Shown here: positions 1 to 6,240 of the stretch, piece by piece
How the letters are laid out: every line of letters starts with the position of its first letter
Numbering within the stretch: the stretch's first letter is position 1
DNA from: an uncultured Succinivibrio sp.
GTDB taxonomy: Bacteria; Pseudomonadota; Gammaproteobacteria; Enterobacterales; Succinivibrionaceae
Length of the DNA stretch: 24,175 nucleotides
Direction: 5' to 3'
Assembly (NCBI GenBank): GCA_900754255.1
Contig: CAAECI010000129.1
Coordinates: 1-24,175, forward strand
Made by a program: the position numbers and the translations under genes
The notes under the pieces: model-generated
Databases searched by the model: none
What the model saw: only the letters and a program-made list of their open reading frames with translations
Told to the model about the DNA's origin: nothing

Positions 1-78
1 GAAAAGTGGTGATCGTAAGCTACAAGAGCTTCCTGTCCGATCATCTTCTAAGATCCTGATGGATCATCTAGCGGATCC

Positions 79-156
79 CTAACACTTTGCCGAAACTGTT
101 GAAAAGCACGAAGCGGCACAAACAGCCAATACGAATGCAATTACACTTTTTTTCAT
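79..156 (-). pseudogene. Signal-peptide stub of a secreted protein, stops after 25 codons
   Basis: A GGAG Shine-Dalgarno lies 8 nt before the ATG at 156. The 25 codons encode a textbook Sec signal peptide: MKKS n-region, hydrophobic core VIAFVLAVCAASCF, and STVSA cleavage region. The frame then reads KC and hits TAG at 79-81. The other two frames also meet stops within a few codons, so a single frameshift does not restore a long gene. It is most simply the 5' remnant of a decayed periplasmic protein, though a tiny secreted peptide is possible. A second minus-strand ATG at 44, with AGGA 9 nt upstream, opens a frame (MIGQEALVAYDHHF) that runs off the window start; it could be the remainder of the same gene or an independent start. 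Confidence 0.5.
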
Positions 157-360
157 ATTTTTTTCTCCGATTTCACAAAGAGTTATTCGATGAGCTCAGA
201 GTAGCGCAGGAAAAAAGCGTTAAAGCAAAAGAACGCAAAAAGAGTGCAAAGTGTGCATATTTCACGTAAACGGAACAGGCTTTGATCACAAAACGGGCAA
301 AAATTTTACGATCATGACGTTTTGAGCCCGTATAAAAATGTTTGACGGCAATCAATTTAA

Positions 361-381
361 ACCGGAAGCGATGCTTCCGGT
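361..381 (-). terminator. Rho-independent terminator of the dehydratase gene
   Basis: A perfect 9-bp stem, ACCGGAAGC/GCTTCCGGT with a 3-nt loop, begins 10 nt after the dehydratase stop codon. On the minus strand it is followed by TTTAAATT, a modest U-tract. Position and stem support a terminator for the gene at 391-1566. Confidence 0.7.
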
Positions 382-390
382 GAACAAAGC

Positions 391-1566
391 TCAAACAATT
401 ATATTGAAATCATCGACGGTGTCGGTACGCAATTTGATCCCAAGGCCGGGGCCGCAGTCATCAAGACTGATAAAGCCTTTTTCTGGTACCTTTTCGCCCT
501 CGAAGATGTAGTAGAAAAGCTCGTTGCCTACCTCCACATTGAATACGGGGAAAAATTCGGAGATGGGAGAGGCCGTTGTAGCCATGCACACGTGATAGTT
601 ATGCATCATACCCGAATGCGGGATCACCGGGATCTGGAAGGACTCGGCCAAGGCATTGACTTTAAGCGCGGCAGTGATGCCGCCTACACGATTGGTATCG
701 TATTGAATGACGTCTACGGCCCGACGGGTGAGCAGATCTAAAAATCCGTAGGGCGTAAACTCGTGCTCGCCTCCTGCAATGGGACAAATGTTCATGGATT
801 TAAGCTCGGCATATCCGCCTATATCGTCAGGAATAACCGGCTCCTCCACCCAACGCAGATCGTATGGGGCTATTTTGGGTAAAATGCGTTTGGCATACTC
901 GAGAGTCCATCCCATATAGCATTCGACCATTATGTCTACATCAGGGCCCGTAAGCTCTCTTAACGCCGCTATTTGCCTGATATTACGCCTCATACCTTCA
1001 GGCCCGTCCTTAGGTCCGTAGCCTATACGCAGCTTCATGGCCGTAAAGCCTTGATCCAAATACCCCCGGGCCTCCGCAAGAAAAGCCTCAAGATCGTCAT
1101 TGGCATAGAGCTTTGAGGCATAGCAACGCAATTTTTCCTTAGTTTTACCGCCTAATAGCTTAAATAGCGGCATTTGACATTTTTTTCCCTTGATATCCCA
1201 TAGTGCTATGTCCAAAGCAGACAGGGCCGCCATCCCGACGCCCTTTCTCCCCCAGGCGATGGTGGAGCGATACATTTTTTGCCACAAATATTCGGTATCA
1301 AAAGGATCAGAACCGATCAAAAGAGGAGCAAGATAAAGGTCAATTATTTCTTTGGCAATACGAGGAGCCAGCGCACAATTTCCAAGGCCGATGATCCCCT
1401 CGTCTGTTTCTACCTCCACAACCAGCCAGCCGTGAAAGCGAAATGAAGCCATACTCTCGCGCTCCAAAGGCAATATATCCATAGGACTGCCCGAAAAATG
1501 CGCCCGTGGAGGCTCCGTCTTACCCTTCCACTCGTAAACCTTGGCCGTAACCTTAGTGATCTTCAT
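391..1566 (-). CDS. Enolase-superfamily sugar-acid dehydratase, rhamnonate dehydratase-like
   Basis: A 391-aa member of the mandelate racemase/muconate lactonizing enzyme branch of the enolase superfamily, which abstracts the proton alpha to a carboxylate and dehydrates an acid sugar to a 2-keto-3-deoxy acid in the cytosol. Visible features are an N-terminal capping domain (about 1-125), barrel residues K178-L-R180, likely Mg2+ ligands E215 (VECYMGW), E241 (WVEEPV) and E267 (AGGEHEF), D290 (QYDTNRVGG) and the general-base region H317 (IPHSG). The GYGPKDGPEGMRR loop and the APYDLRWVEE block resemble L-rhamnonate dehydratase more than galactarate or mandelate enzymes, as I recall those sequences. 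The first metal ligand is Glu where RhmD has Asp. An AGGAG site precedes the ATG. Substrate is inferred only; neighbouring uronate genes fit an aldonate or uronate-derived acid. Confidence 0.85.
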   Translation of the reverse strand: MKITKVTAKVYEWKGKTEPPRAHFSGSPMDILPLERESMASFRFHGWLVVEVETDEGIIGLGNCALAPRIAKEIIDLYLAPLLIGSDPFDTEYLWQKMYRSTIAWGRKGVGMAALSALDIALWDIKGKKCQMPLFKLLGGKTKEKLRCYASKLYANDDLEAFLAEARGYLDQGFTAMKLRIGYGPKDGPEGMRRNIRQIAALRELTGPDVDIMVECYMGWTLEYAKRILPKIAPYDLRWVEEPVIPDDIGGYAELKSMNICPIAGGEHEFTPYGFLDLLTRRAVDVIQYDTNRVGGITAALKVNALAESFQIPVIPHSGMMHNYHVCMATTASPISEFFPVFNVEVGNELFYYIFEGEKVPEKGFISLDDCGPGLGIKLRTDTVDDFNIIV

Positions 1567-1599
1567 GTAAGCTCCTAATTTTCCTAACCGTTAGTGCTG

Positions 1600-1641
1600 A
1601 ATATACTTCACATAAAAAAAAGAACACTTGAGCTAGATCAA
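1600..1641 (-). promoter_or_regulatory. Promoter with FNR/CRP-like site at about -41.5
   Basis: On the minus strand a TATATT -10 box occupies 1605-1600, giving a predicted start near 1593. At 1628-1641 the top strand reads TTGAG-CTAG-ATCAA, a near match to the FNR consensus TTGAT-N4-ATCAA (9 of 10 half-site bases), and a poorer CRP match. Its centre (1634.5) is 41.5 bp from the predicted start, the classical class II activator position. No good -35 box is present, as expected for an activator-dependent promoter. The transcription start is predicted, not known. Confidence 0.5.
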
Positions 1642-1697
1642 AGGATCTACAAAATCCTGACTAAAGTCGGAGACATATTTAATCAGATAACAAGTTA

Positions 1698-3437
1698 TTA
1701 GGATCGCATCCTCGTGATCGTCTTGCTTGTTACCTCTACTTTTCTTTTAAAACAGGCTATACCGTAGATTATTACCTTATCCACAGGAGACCCGCTAAAT
1801 ACCTTGTAATATTTTCGATCCTCAGCTTGCTTTAAGGCTTTATGAGCGAGGGCTGGCAGATCCTCTTTTTCGTCCCCGGCCCTCTTTAGCTCCAGAATTA
1901 TTCCGGTATTTTTCTCAATTGAAAATGCTATATCCGCGATGCCGTCTCCGGCCTGAATTTCCGAGGAAAGTCCGGAGCTTTCAGGTAATACCTGAGACAA
2001 TATTCCAAGAATATAGGAATGGTAGGCAATCTCATATCCGACGTCTCTAAAGCTTAAATATTTTGAGAGCAGGAGCGCAATACAATTGGCAACAGGAGTC
2101 GGATAGCCGTCCTTCATGATAGAAATCATTTCCTTGGCTTTGGCATGAAATGAGGTGTAAGGATCCTGATAGAAGGCGGCCACAAGCCCCTTAAAAAGCT
2201 GCATTATCTCTTTATTTGGGATCTTAAGCTCATACTCGTCGGCTACGACGGATACGGCTGTCAAATAGCCCGTTGAGAAAAGAATGCTAAAAAGCTGAAT
2301 TTCACTATGCTCTTTTTCAAGCTGAGGATAGGCGAGATATTCATCCACTTTGACCTTGACCGTTTCGCCGTTTAGCAGCTTCTGCATTTTTTCAATTGCA
2401 TCCCGCTCGGCGTAATCGATAAACTCCTTAATAATATCGTTACCGCTAGTGTTACTCCAATAATTCCCGGGCTGAGCCTTGGGATCGCTTAAAAGAGCAT
2501 CGCAGTAGCACAGCACATCCCAAGGATTATAGATGCTCGTTCCCTTGAAGTTATAGCCGTTATACCATTGTTTGATGATATCTTTTTTGGAGGAAAGCGA
2601 ATAATACTCTAAAAGCGCATCCACCTCGGACTGCGTAAAACCGAAAACATCGGCATACAAAGGATCCGACATAGTATAAATACCGGCATTGTTCATGCCT
2701 GTAAATATACTTTCCCTTGAAATACGAAGACAGCCCGTCAGCACGCACTTTTCTACAAGATCTCTGTCATCTTTTACCACCTTATACAGCATTTCCCTGA
2801 AAAGCGGGAGAATTTTTTCATAGAAACCGTAGCTGTGCGCTTTATTGAGCGGAACATCATATTCGTCAATAAGAACCACTGCCTTTCTATCATATACAGT
2901 ATTTACGACACTGCAGAGGGTTCCGAGGCTGGCAGTTATGAGCTCGTCGGTATATGCTCCAAGATCTCGCCCGTTGATAAAGGCGATTTCATCAAAAGCC
3001 TGCAATTGTAAACGGTTAAGCTTTTTCGATCCTGCTAAAAAGTAAAACGATGCATAAAGCTCCCTTACCAGTCGGATAAGACCTAAGCGCATACCGTCGT
3101 AAGTATTTTGCTCAACGTTTTTAAACGAGATATAGATTACGGGATGACGCCCCATATGTTCTTCACAGAATTTTTGATCTGCAGCTACGGCAAGCCCCTT
3201 AAACAAAGTACGCAATCTTTCATCATGATCGGGACGATTTTTGTAGTTAAGACATAAAAACTCCTTCAACATGCTTTGGATCAGAGTTTTTCCGAATCGA
3301 CGCGGACGAGTGAACAGACAACAAGTCTTTCCGTTATCGAAGATCTCTTTAATAGCAAAGGTCTTATCGACATAGTAGCTGTTTTTTTCCAGAAAATCGG
3401 AAAAGCTCATTAGACCGGTTCCAATATGCTTAAGCAC
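1698..3437 (-). CDS. AAA-ATPase-like protein with C-terminal PD-(D/E)XK nuclease domain
   Basis: A 579-aa protein of the AAA-ATPase_like plus PDDEXK_9 architecture, widespread and often multicopy in gut anaerobes; its biological role is not established. The N-terminus has a Walker A-like loop TRPRRFGKT (residues 43-51) and a Walker B segment VVLIDEYD (187-194). The C-terminus carries a PD-(D/E)XK core with D502 (GIADIAFS) and E516-L-K518 (IILELKRAG), so both catalytic centres look intact. The start is GTG at 3437: GGAGG lies 9 nt upstream, while an in-between ATG opens only a 4-codon frame. It is monocistronic, with the IS upstream. No convincing terminator is visible in 1567-1697. Confidence 0.88.
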   Translation of the reverse strand: MLKHIGTGLMSFSDFLEKNSYYVDKTFAIKEIFDNGKTCCLFTRPRRFGKTLIQSMLKEFLCLNYKNRPDHDERLRTLFKGLAVAADQKFCEEHMGRHPVIYISFKNVEQNTYDGMRLGLIRLVRELYASFYFLAGSKKLNRLQLQAFDEIAFINGRDLGAYTDELITASLGTLCSVVNTVYDRKAVVLIDEYDVPLNKAHSYGFYEKILPLFREMLYKVVKDDRDLVEKCVLTGCLRISRESIFTGMNNAGIYTMSDPLYADVFGFTQSEVDALLEYYSLSSKKDIIKQWYNGYNFKGTSIYNPWDVLCYCDALLSDPKAQPGNYWSNTSGNDIIKEFIDYAERDAIEKMQKLLNGETVKVKVDEYLAYPQLEKEHSEIQLFSILFSTGYLTAVSVVADEYELKIPNKEIMQLFKGLVAAFYQDPYTSFHAKAKEMISIMKDGYPTPVANCIALLLSKYLSFRDVGYEIAYHSYILGILSQVLPESSGLSSEIQAGDGIADIAFSIEKNTGIILELKRAGDEKEDLPALAHKALKQAEDRKYYKVFSGSPVDKVIIYGIACFKRKVEVTSKTITRMRS

Positions 3438-3593
3438 GCTTCATTGCCTCCGTTCATTTTTAAAGTTGTATAGAATAGAATCGGTTAGTTCTATCTCCTT
3501 GCTAGTTTGTTGGCGCAATCCTAGCTTGGAGCTAGAACCTCGCCTGAAATAAAACTCAAACGTGACTTAGTTATATCATCGGTACTGACTACT

Positions 3594-3613
3594 CTCCATG
3601 GCAAGCCATGGAG
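3594..3613. repeat. Right-end hairpin of the IS
   Basis: A perfect 8-bp stem CTCCATGG/CCATGGAG with loop CAAG, about 190 nt beyond the tnpB stop. It matches in design and loop sequence the hairpin at the other end of the element (6109-6128). In IS200/IS605 elements TnpA binds such hairpins and cleaves at a nearby tetranucleotide. Confidence 0.75.
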
Positions 3614-3800
3614 GTTCTTACCTGATGACATTATGCTGTAGACTTACATCATTTTCAGACTTGGGTACTACAGTATTTCTGTCAGAGCAGAGAACTTAAC
3701 AACCGTGCAGTCTTCTGACCACATCTGCGCTTTTGAAGGCGCGGGTTGTATTTAAGATAATTCTCAGGAGGCGTAATCAATCCCCCTTTGTATTTTTAGT
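3594..3800 (-). ncRNA. Candidate omega RNA (TnpB guide RNA) region
   Basis: About 190 nt of noncoding DNA separates the tnpB stop codon from the right-end hairpin. In IS200/IS605 elements the guide scaffold is transcribed with tnpB and ends at the element's right end, with the guide read from flanking DNA. The minus-strand sequence can form several stems here, for example CTGTAG/CTACAG (top-strand CTGTAG near 3640 and CTACAG near 3670) and a GCGC/GCGC hairpin near 3730-3745. The guide would come from flanking DNA just below about 3590. Position is the main evidence; exact ends are unknown. Confidence 0.45.
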
Positions 3801-3802
3801 AG

Positions 3803-5434
3803 TTACAGCTTAATACCACTGTTAGCTACTTTTATTTTGTTTACTTTAATATAAGTAATTAAATCTTGTTGTTTTAAAAGAAAATCGTTAAAGCTTTCAA
3901 TACACTTTGTTCTATCGATTTTTCTTGCTTTCAAGTCTATGTTATAGAGCAAGAATGAAGAGTATAAGTCTCTTTGTACTCTAGAGCCATCAGTAAGCTT
4001 AAACATTCTGTCCGATAGTTTCTTTTTAATATACTCATCTACAGTGTGATCATACTGACTTGCTCTATAGTCTTGTGGTACTTCTATATAGGTACCACAA
4101 GTTTGCGTAAACTTTCTTTTAACTTGGGCTTGAAAGTAGCCTGGGCATCTATTCTTAATAGAACGTCCAAATCTCTTTTTTCGGTTAATCTTGCCATTAG
4201 CATTAACTGTAGTTTCTAAAGCTCTTTTCTGAAGGGCTTTAGCGTTCTTAGTCTCTGTAATAAATACATCACCTAAGCTTCTTAAGTAGTTAACCTCTTG
4301 GTTAATTGCTAGATGGCGGTTTACAGCGTTTTTTCGACTCAGCTCTATAAATTTAGCTTTAAGCTTTTGGTATCTTGCTGAGTACTTCCAAGTCTTTCTA
4401 CCTTTTTTAAAGGTGCCATCATCATTGTAATTATTAGGATTAGTAGCTCTTCTAGACCTATCTAATGCTCTTAAAATTAAACGCTCTTTTCTTTCATTCT
4501 CTATAATACTAGAGCCTCTTTGAGCTAAATTTTTAAGAGCTAGTTTATTATCAGTGGTATAAGCTATAGATTGAGTACCAATATCACAACCAACTTTTCC
4601 TGTACCTAAGGTATGTTTTAAGTTACCTAATTTGTCATACTTAGGTTTAGCTTCCCCCTCTAGAGTTATATGCACATATACTCTAAGCTTATTTCTTATT
4701 GTCTTACACACCAAGGATGCAAAGCATGGTCTATAGGTGCTGATGCAGGTATTACTCTTTTCTAGAGTATCAATAGCTTCTTTTTCAATTCGGTCTTTTT
4801 CGTACATAAACTCTAGAATTGAGTTTACTTCGTCTTTTTCAAAGTCATCTTTAATTGCTACACCAAAGGTGTTGCCATTAAATTTGAATTGAAGTTTATC
4901 ATCCTCATTTTTGATGACAATGCCACGAATATCCTGCTTTGCTCTAATTACTGGTAACTCATTATATTTAGAGAAGTGAAGAATTCTTCCATTTTTGAAT
5001 AAGCATTTTTCAACTCCCTTCCAAACATCTTCTGCTTTGGTAAGTGCAAAGACTGCATCTATGTGACACTTCTTACCTATTGGGATCATGGCTTTAACGC
5101 AATACCGCTTAGTTAAATTGTATGACTCATACAATTCATTTAATTGCAAAGCAATGTGTTTACACTTAGCATGATCTTTGGCTTTGTAATATTTAGCATA
5201 TAAAGACTTTAGCTGCTTGTACTTCTTAGTCTTACACAATTGCTTAAGATGGTTATTCATTATGGCTACTAGCTCATTACCAGCTTTTCGTATTAAATCT
5301 GCATAATGAAAAACTTTGCACTTGTCTTTGTGAGACATATTAGTTTCTAAGACTAATACATGTCTTGAAGAACGTCTATGAAAAGCCTTTAGCTTTTTAT
5401 CAAAGTCCTGTTCGATATTTTGTTTATTCTGCAT
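3803..5434 (-). CDS. tnpB: TnpB-family RNA-guided nuclease of the IS (variant without zinc-finger cysteines)
   Basis: A 543-aa TnpB, the ancestor-type relative of Cas12, predicted to cleave DNA using an omega RNA and so favour retention of the element. The RuvC triad is visible: D284 (KVGCDIGTQS), E394 (FITETKNAKAL) and D489 (SRVQRDLYSSF). Between the second and third motifs canonical TnpB has a CxxC...CxxC zinc ribbon after an SQ motif. Here the SQ is present (ASQYDHTVDEY, about 458-468) but the cysteine pairs are missing. The protein is also longer than the usual 350-450 aa, with a basic, helical N-terminal third. Its ATG overlaps the tnpA stop by 11 nt, implying translational coupling. No frameshift is present. 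Confidence 0.9.
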   Translation of the reverse strand: MQNKQNIEQDFDKKLKAFHRRSSRHVLVLETNMSHKDKCKVFHYADLIRKAGNELVAIMNNHLKQLCKTKKYKQLKSLYAKYYKAKDHAKCKHIALQLNELYESYNLTKRYCVKAMIPIGKKCHIDAVFALTKAEDVWKGVEKCLFKNGRILHFSKYNELPVIRAKQDIRGIVIKNEDDKLQFKFNGNTFGVAIKDDFEKDEVNSILEFMYEKDRIEKEAIDTLEKSNTCISTYRPCFASLVCKTIRNKLRVYVHITLEGEAKPKYDKLGNLKHTLGTGKVGCDIGTQSIAYTTDNKLALKNLAQRGSSIIENERKERLILRALDRSRRATNPNNYNDDGTFKKGRKTWKYSARYQKLKAKFIELSRKNAVNRHLAINQEVNYLRSLGDVFITETKNAKALQKRALETTVNANGKINRKKRFGRSIKNRCPGYFQAQVKRKFTQTCGTYIEVPQDYRASQYDHTVDEYIKKKLSDRMFKLTDGSRVQRDLYSSFLLYNIDLKARKIDRTKCIESFNDFLLKQQDLITYIKVNKIKVANSGIKL

Positions 5435-5843
5435 TCTTTTGTTCTTCTATATATTTCTTTACTGTAGCTTCACTTATATGTCCTACAGTAGAAACAAAAT
5501 ATCCATTAGACCAAAGTCTTCCGCATCTAGCATAAAACTGCTTTAAAGTTGGATATGCTTTAAATAGTTCTATTGCACTTATTGATTTTAAAGTTCTTAC
5601 AATGTCACAAGGTGCCACTGTTTGAGGACTGTCCACAAATATATGAATATGATCTGGCATTACCTCTAAAGCTTTAATTTCATATCCATACTTATTGCAT
5701 ATTTTTGTAAGTATGCTCTTTAAAGTAGTGTCTACTCCATGATCTAAAACAGAGTATCTAAATTTTGGAGTCCAAATAATATGGTACTGTGTCAGATATT
5801 TGCAATGAGATGCACTATGATATTCTTCTTTAGTTAAGCTCAT
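5424..5843 (-). CDS. tnpA: IS200/IS605 TnpA, HUH single-strand transposase
   Basis: A 139-aa Y1 transposase of the Transposase_17 family; it excises and inserts the element as single-stranded DNA. The HUH motif is H65-I-H67 (VMPDHIHIFV), the catalytic tyrosine is Y131 (VKKYIEEQ), and the N-terminal QYHIIWTPKFRYSVL block is typical. Length is normal for the family. The gene overlaps the upstream small gene by 14 nt and the downstream tnpB by 11 nt, so the three genes form one tightly coupled unit. All catalytic residues are present, so it looks functional. Confidence 0.93.
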   Translation of the reverse strand: MSLTKEEYHSASHCKYLTQYHIIWTPKFRYSVLDHGVDTTLKSILTKICNKYGYEIKALEVMPDHIHIFVDSPQTVAPCDIVRTLKSISAIELFKAYPTLKQFYARCGRLWSNGYFVSTVGHISEATVKKYIEEQKNAE

Positions 5844-6018
5844 TGTTTTCTTTATCTAACTGGTATTTTTCTTGTATTGCTCTACGCATTAGTTCAAGAA
5901 ATGTAATTGTCTTACCTTCTTCAACAGAATAAATCCTTGCCAAATTTTCTAGCTGTTCCTTCCAAGTCATAGGAATAGAGATGTTAATTTGCACATTATT
6001 TAATTTTGGTCTAGCCAT
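5830..6018 (-). CDS. Small ribbon-helix-helix-like protein encoded in the IS
   Basis: A 62-aa protein starting MARPKLNNVQ. I chose the ATG at 6018 because GGAG lies 10 nt upstream; an in-frame ATG at 6057 lacks a ribosome site. The predicted order is a beta strand (NNVQINISIP), a helix (TWKEQLENLARIY) and a second helix (ITFLELMRRAIQEKYQL), the fold order of MetJ/Arc/CopG ribbon-helix-helix DNA-binding proteins. It overlaps tnpA by 14 nt and is the first gene of the element. It could repress the IS promoter near the left end or assist end recognition. Family assignment is from pattern only; IS605 elements usually lack such a gene. Confidence 0.65.
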   Translation of the reverse strand: MARPKLNNVQINISIPMTWKEQLENLARIYSVEEGKTITFLELMRRAIQEKYQLDKENNELN

Positions 6019-6108
6019 TATTAAATTGCTCCAAAACGATATATTTTCATATACCATATATTTTTTCTATGACATTGTAAAGCTTTCATTTTATTTTGTG
6101 GCTTTCAT

Positions 6109-6128
6109 CCCCACAGCAAGCTATGGGG
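6109..6128. repeat. Left-end hairpin of the IS
   Basis: An imperfect stem CCCCA-c-AG / CT-a-TGGGG around loop CAAG (one C/A mismatch). The loop equals that of the right-end hairpin at 3594-3613. It lies 90 bp upstream of the first IS gene, as expected for the left end of an IS200/IS605 element. A TTAT on the minus strand 16 nt outside it is one possible cleavage site. Confidence 0.7.
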
Positions 6129-6176
6129 TTTTCGCCACTGTTTTATAACAGCTCAATTGATCTCAAATTAGGACAC

Positions 6177-6222
6177 AAAAGCAGAAAAATGTGCCTAACA
6201 AACGGATTTTTCTGCTTTTTTT
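6177..6222. terminator. Bidirectional intrinsic terminator
   Basis: A 10-bp stem GCAGAAAAAT (6181-6190) / ATTTTTCTGC (6206-6215) is followed by seven T on the plus strand and by TTTTGTGT on the minus strand. It begins 18 bp after the alcohol dehydrogenase stop, so it ends that transcript and also insulates the gene from the neighbouring IS. Confidence 0.8.
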
Positions 6223-6240
6223 AAATATGCTTTTTATTTG

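Larger units (their letters stand above)
3594..6128 (-). mobile_element. IS200/IS605-type insertion sequence with three genes
   Basis: The interval between two subterminal hairpins holds an RHH gene, tnpA and tnpB, all on the minus strand and overlapping. TnpA is an HUH tyrosine transposase and TnpB an RNA-guided nuclease family protein, the standard IS605 pair. The two end hairpins share a CAAG loop (top strand), as expected for structures recognised by TnpA. True cleavage sites lie some nucleotides outside the hairpins and cannot be fixed here; the element is about 2.55 kb. It is much more AT-rich and GATC-poor than its flanks, which indicates a foreign origin. It sits between the AAA-ATPase gene and the alcohol dehydrogenase terminator and interrupts no recognisable gene. 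All three frames are open, so it may be active. Confidence 0.85.

Noticed and set aside
1567..1697. Terminator for the AAA-ATPase gene
   Set aside because: Only 4-5 bp stems with poor tails are present; transcription may continue into the dehydratase.
3521..3535. CTAGCT-TGG-AGCTAG inverted repeat upstream of the AAA-ATPase gene
   Set aside because: Short, no U-tract and no link to a promoter element; kept only as a possible operator or part of the IS flank.
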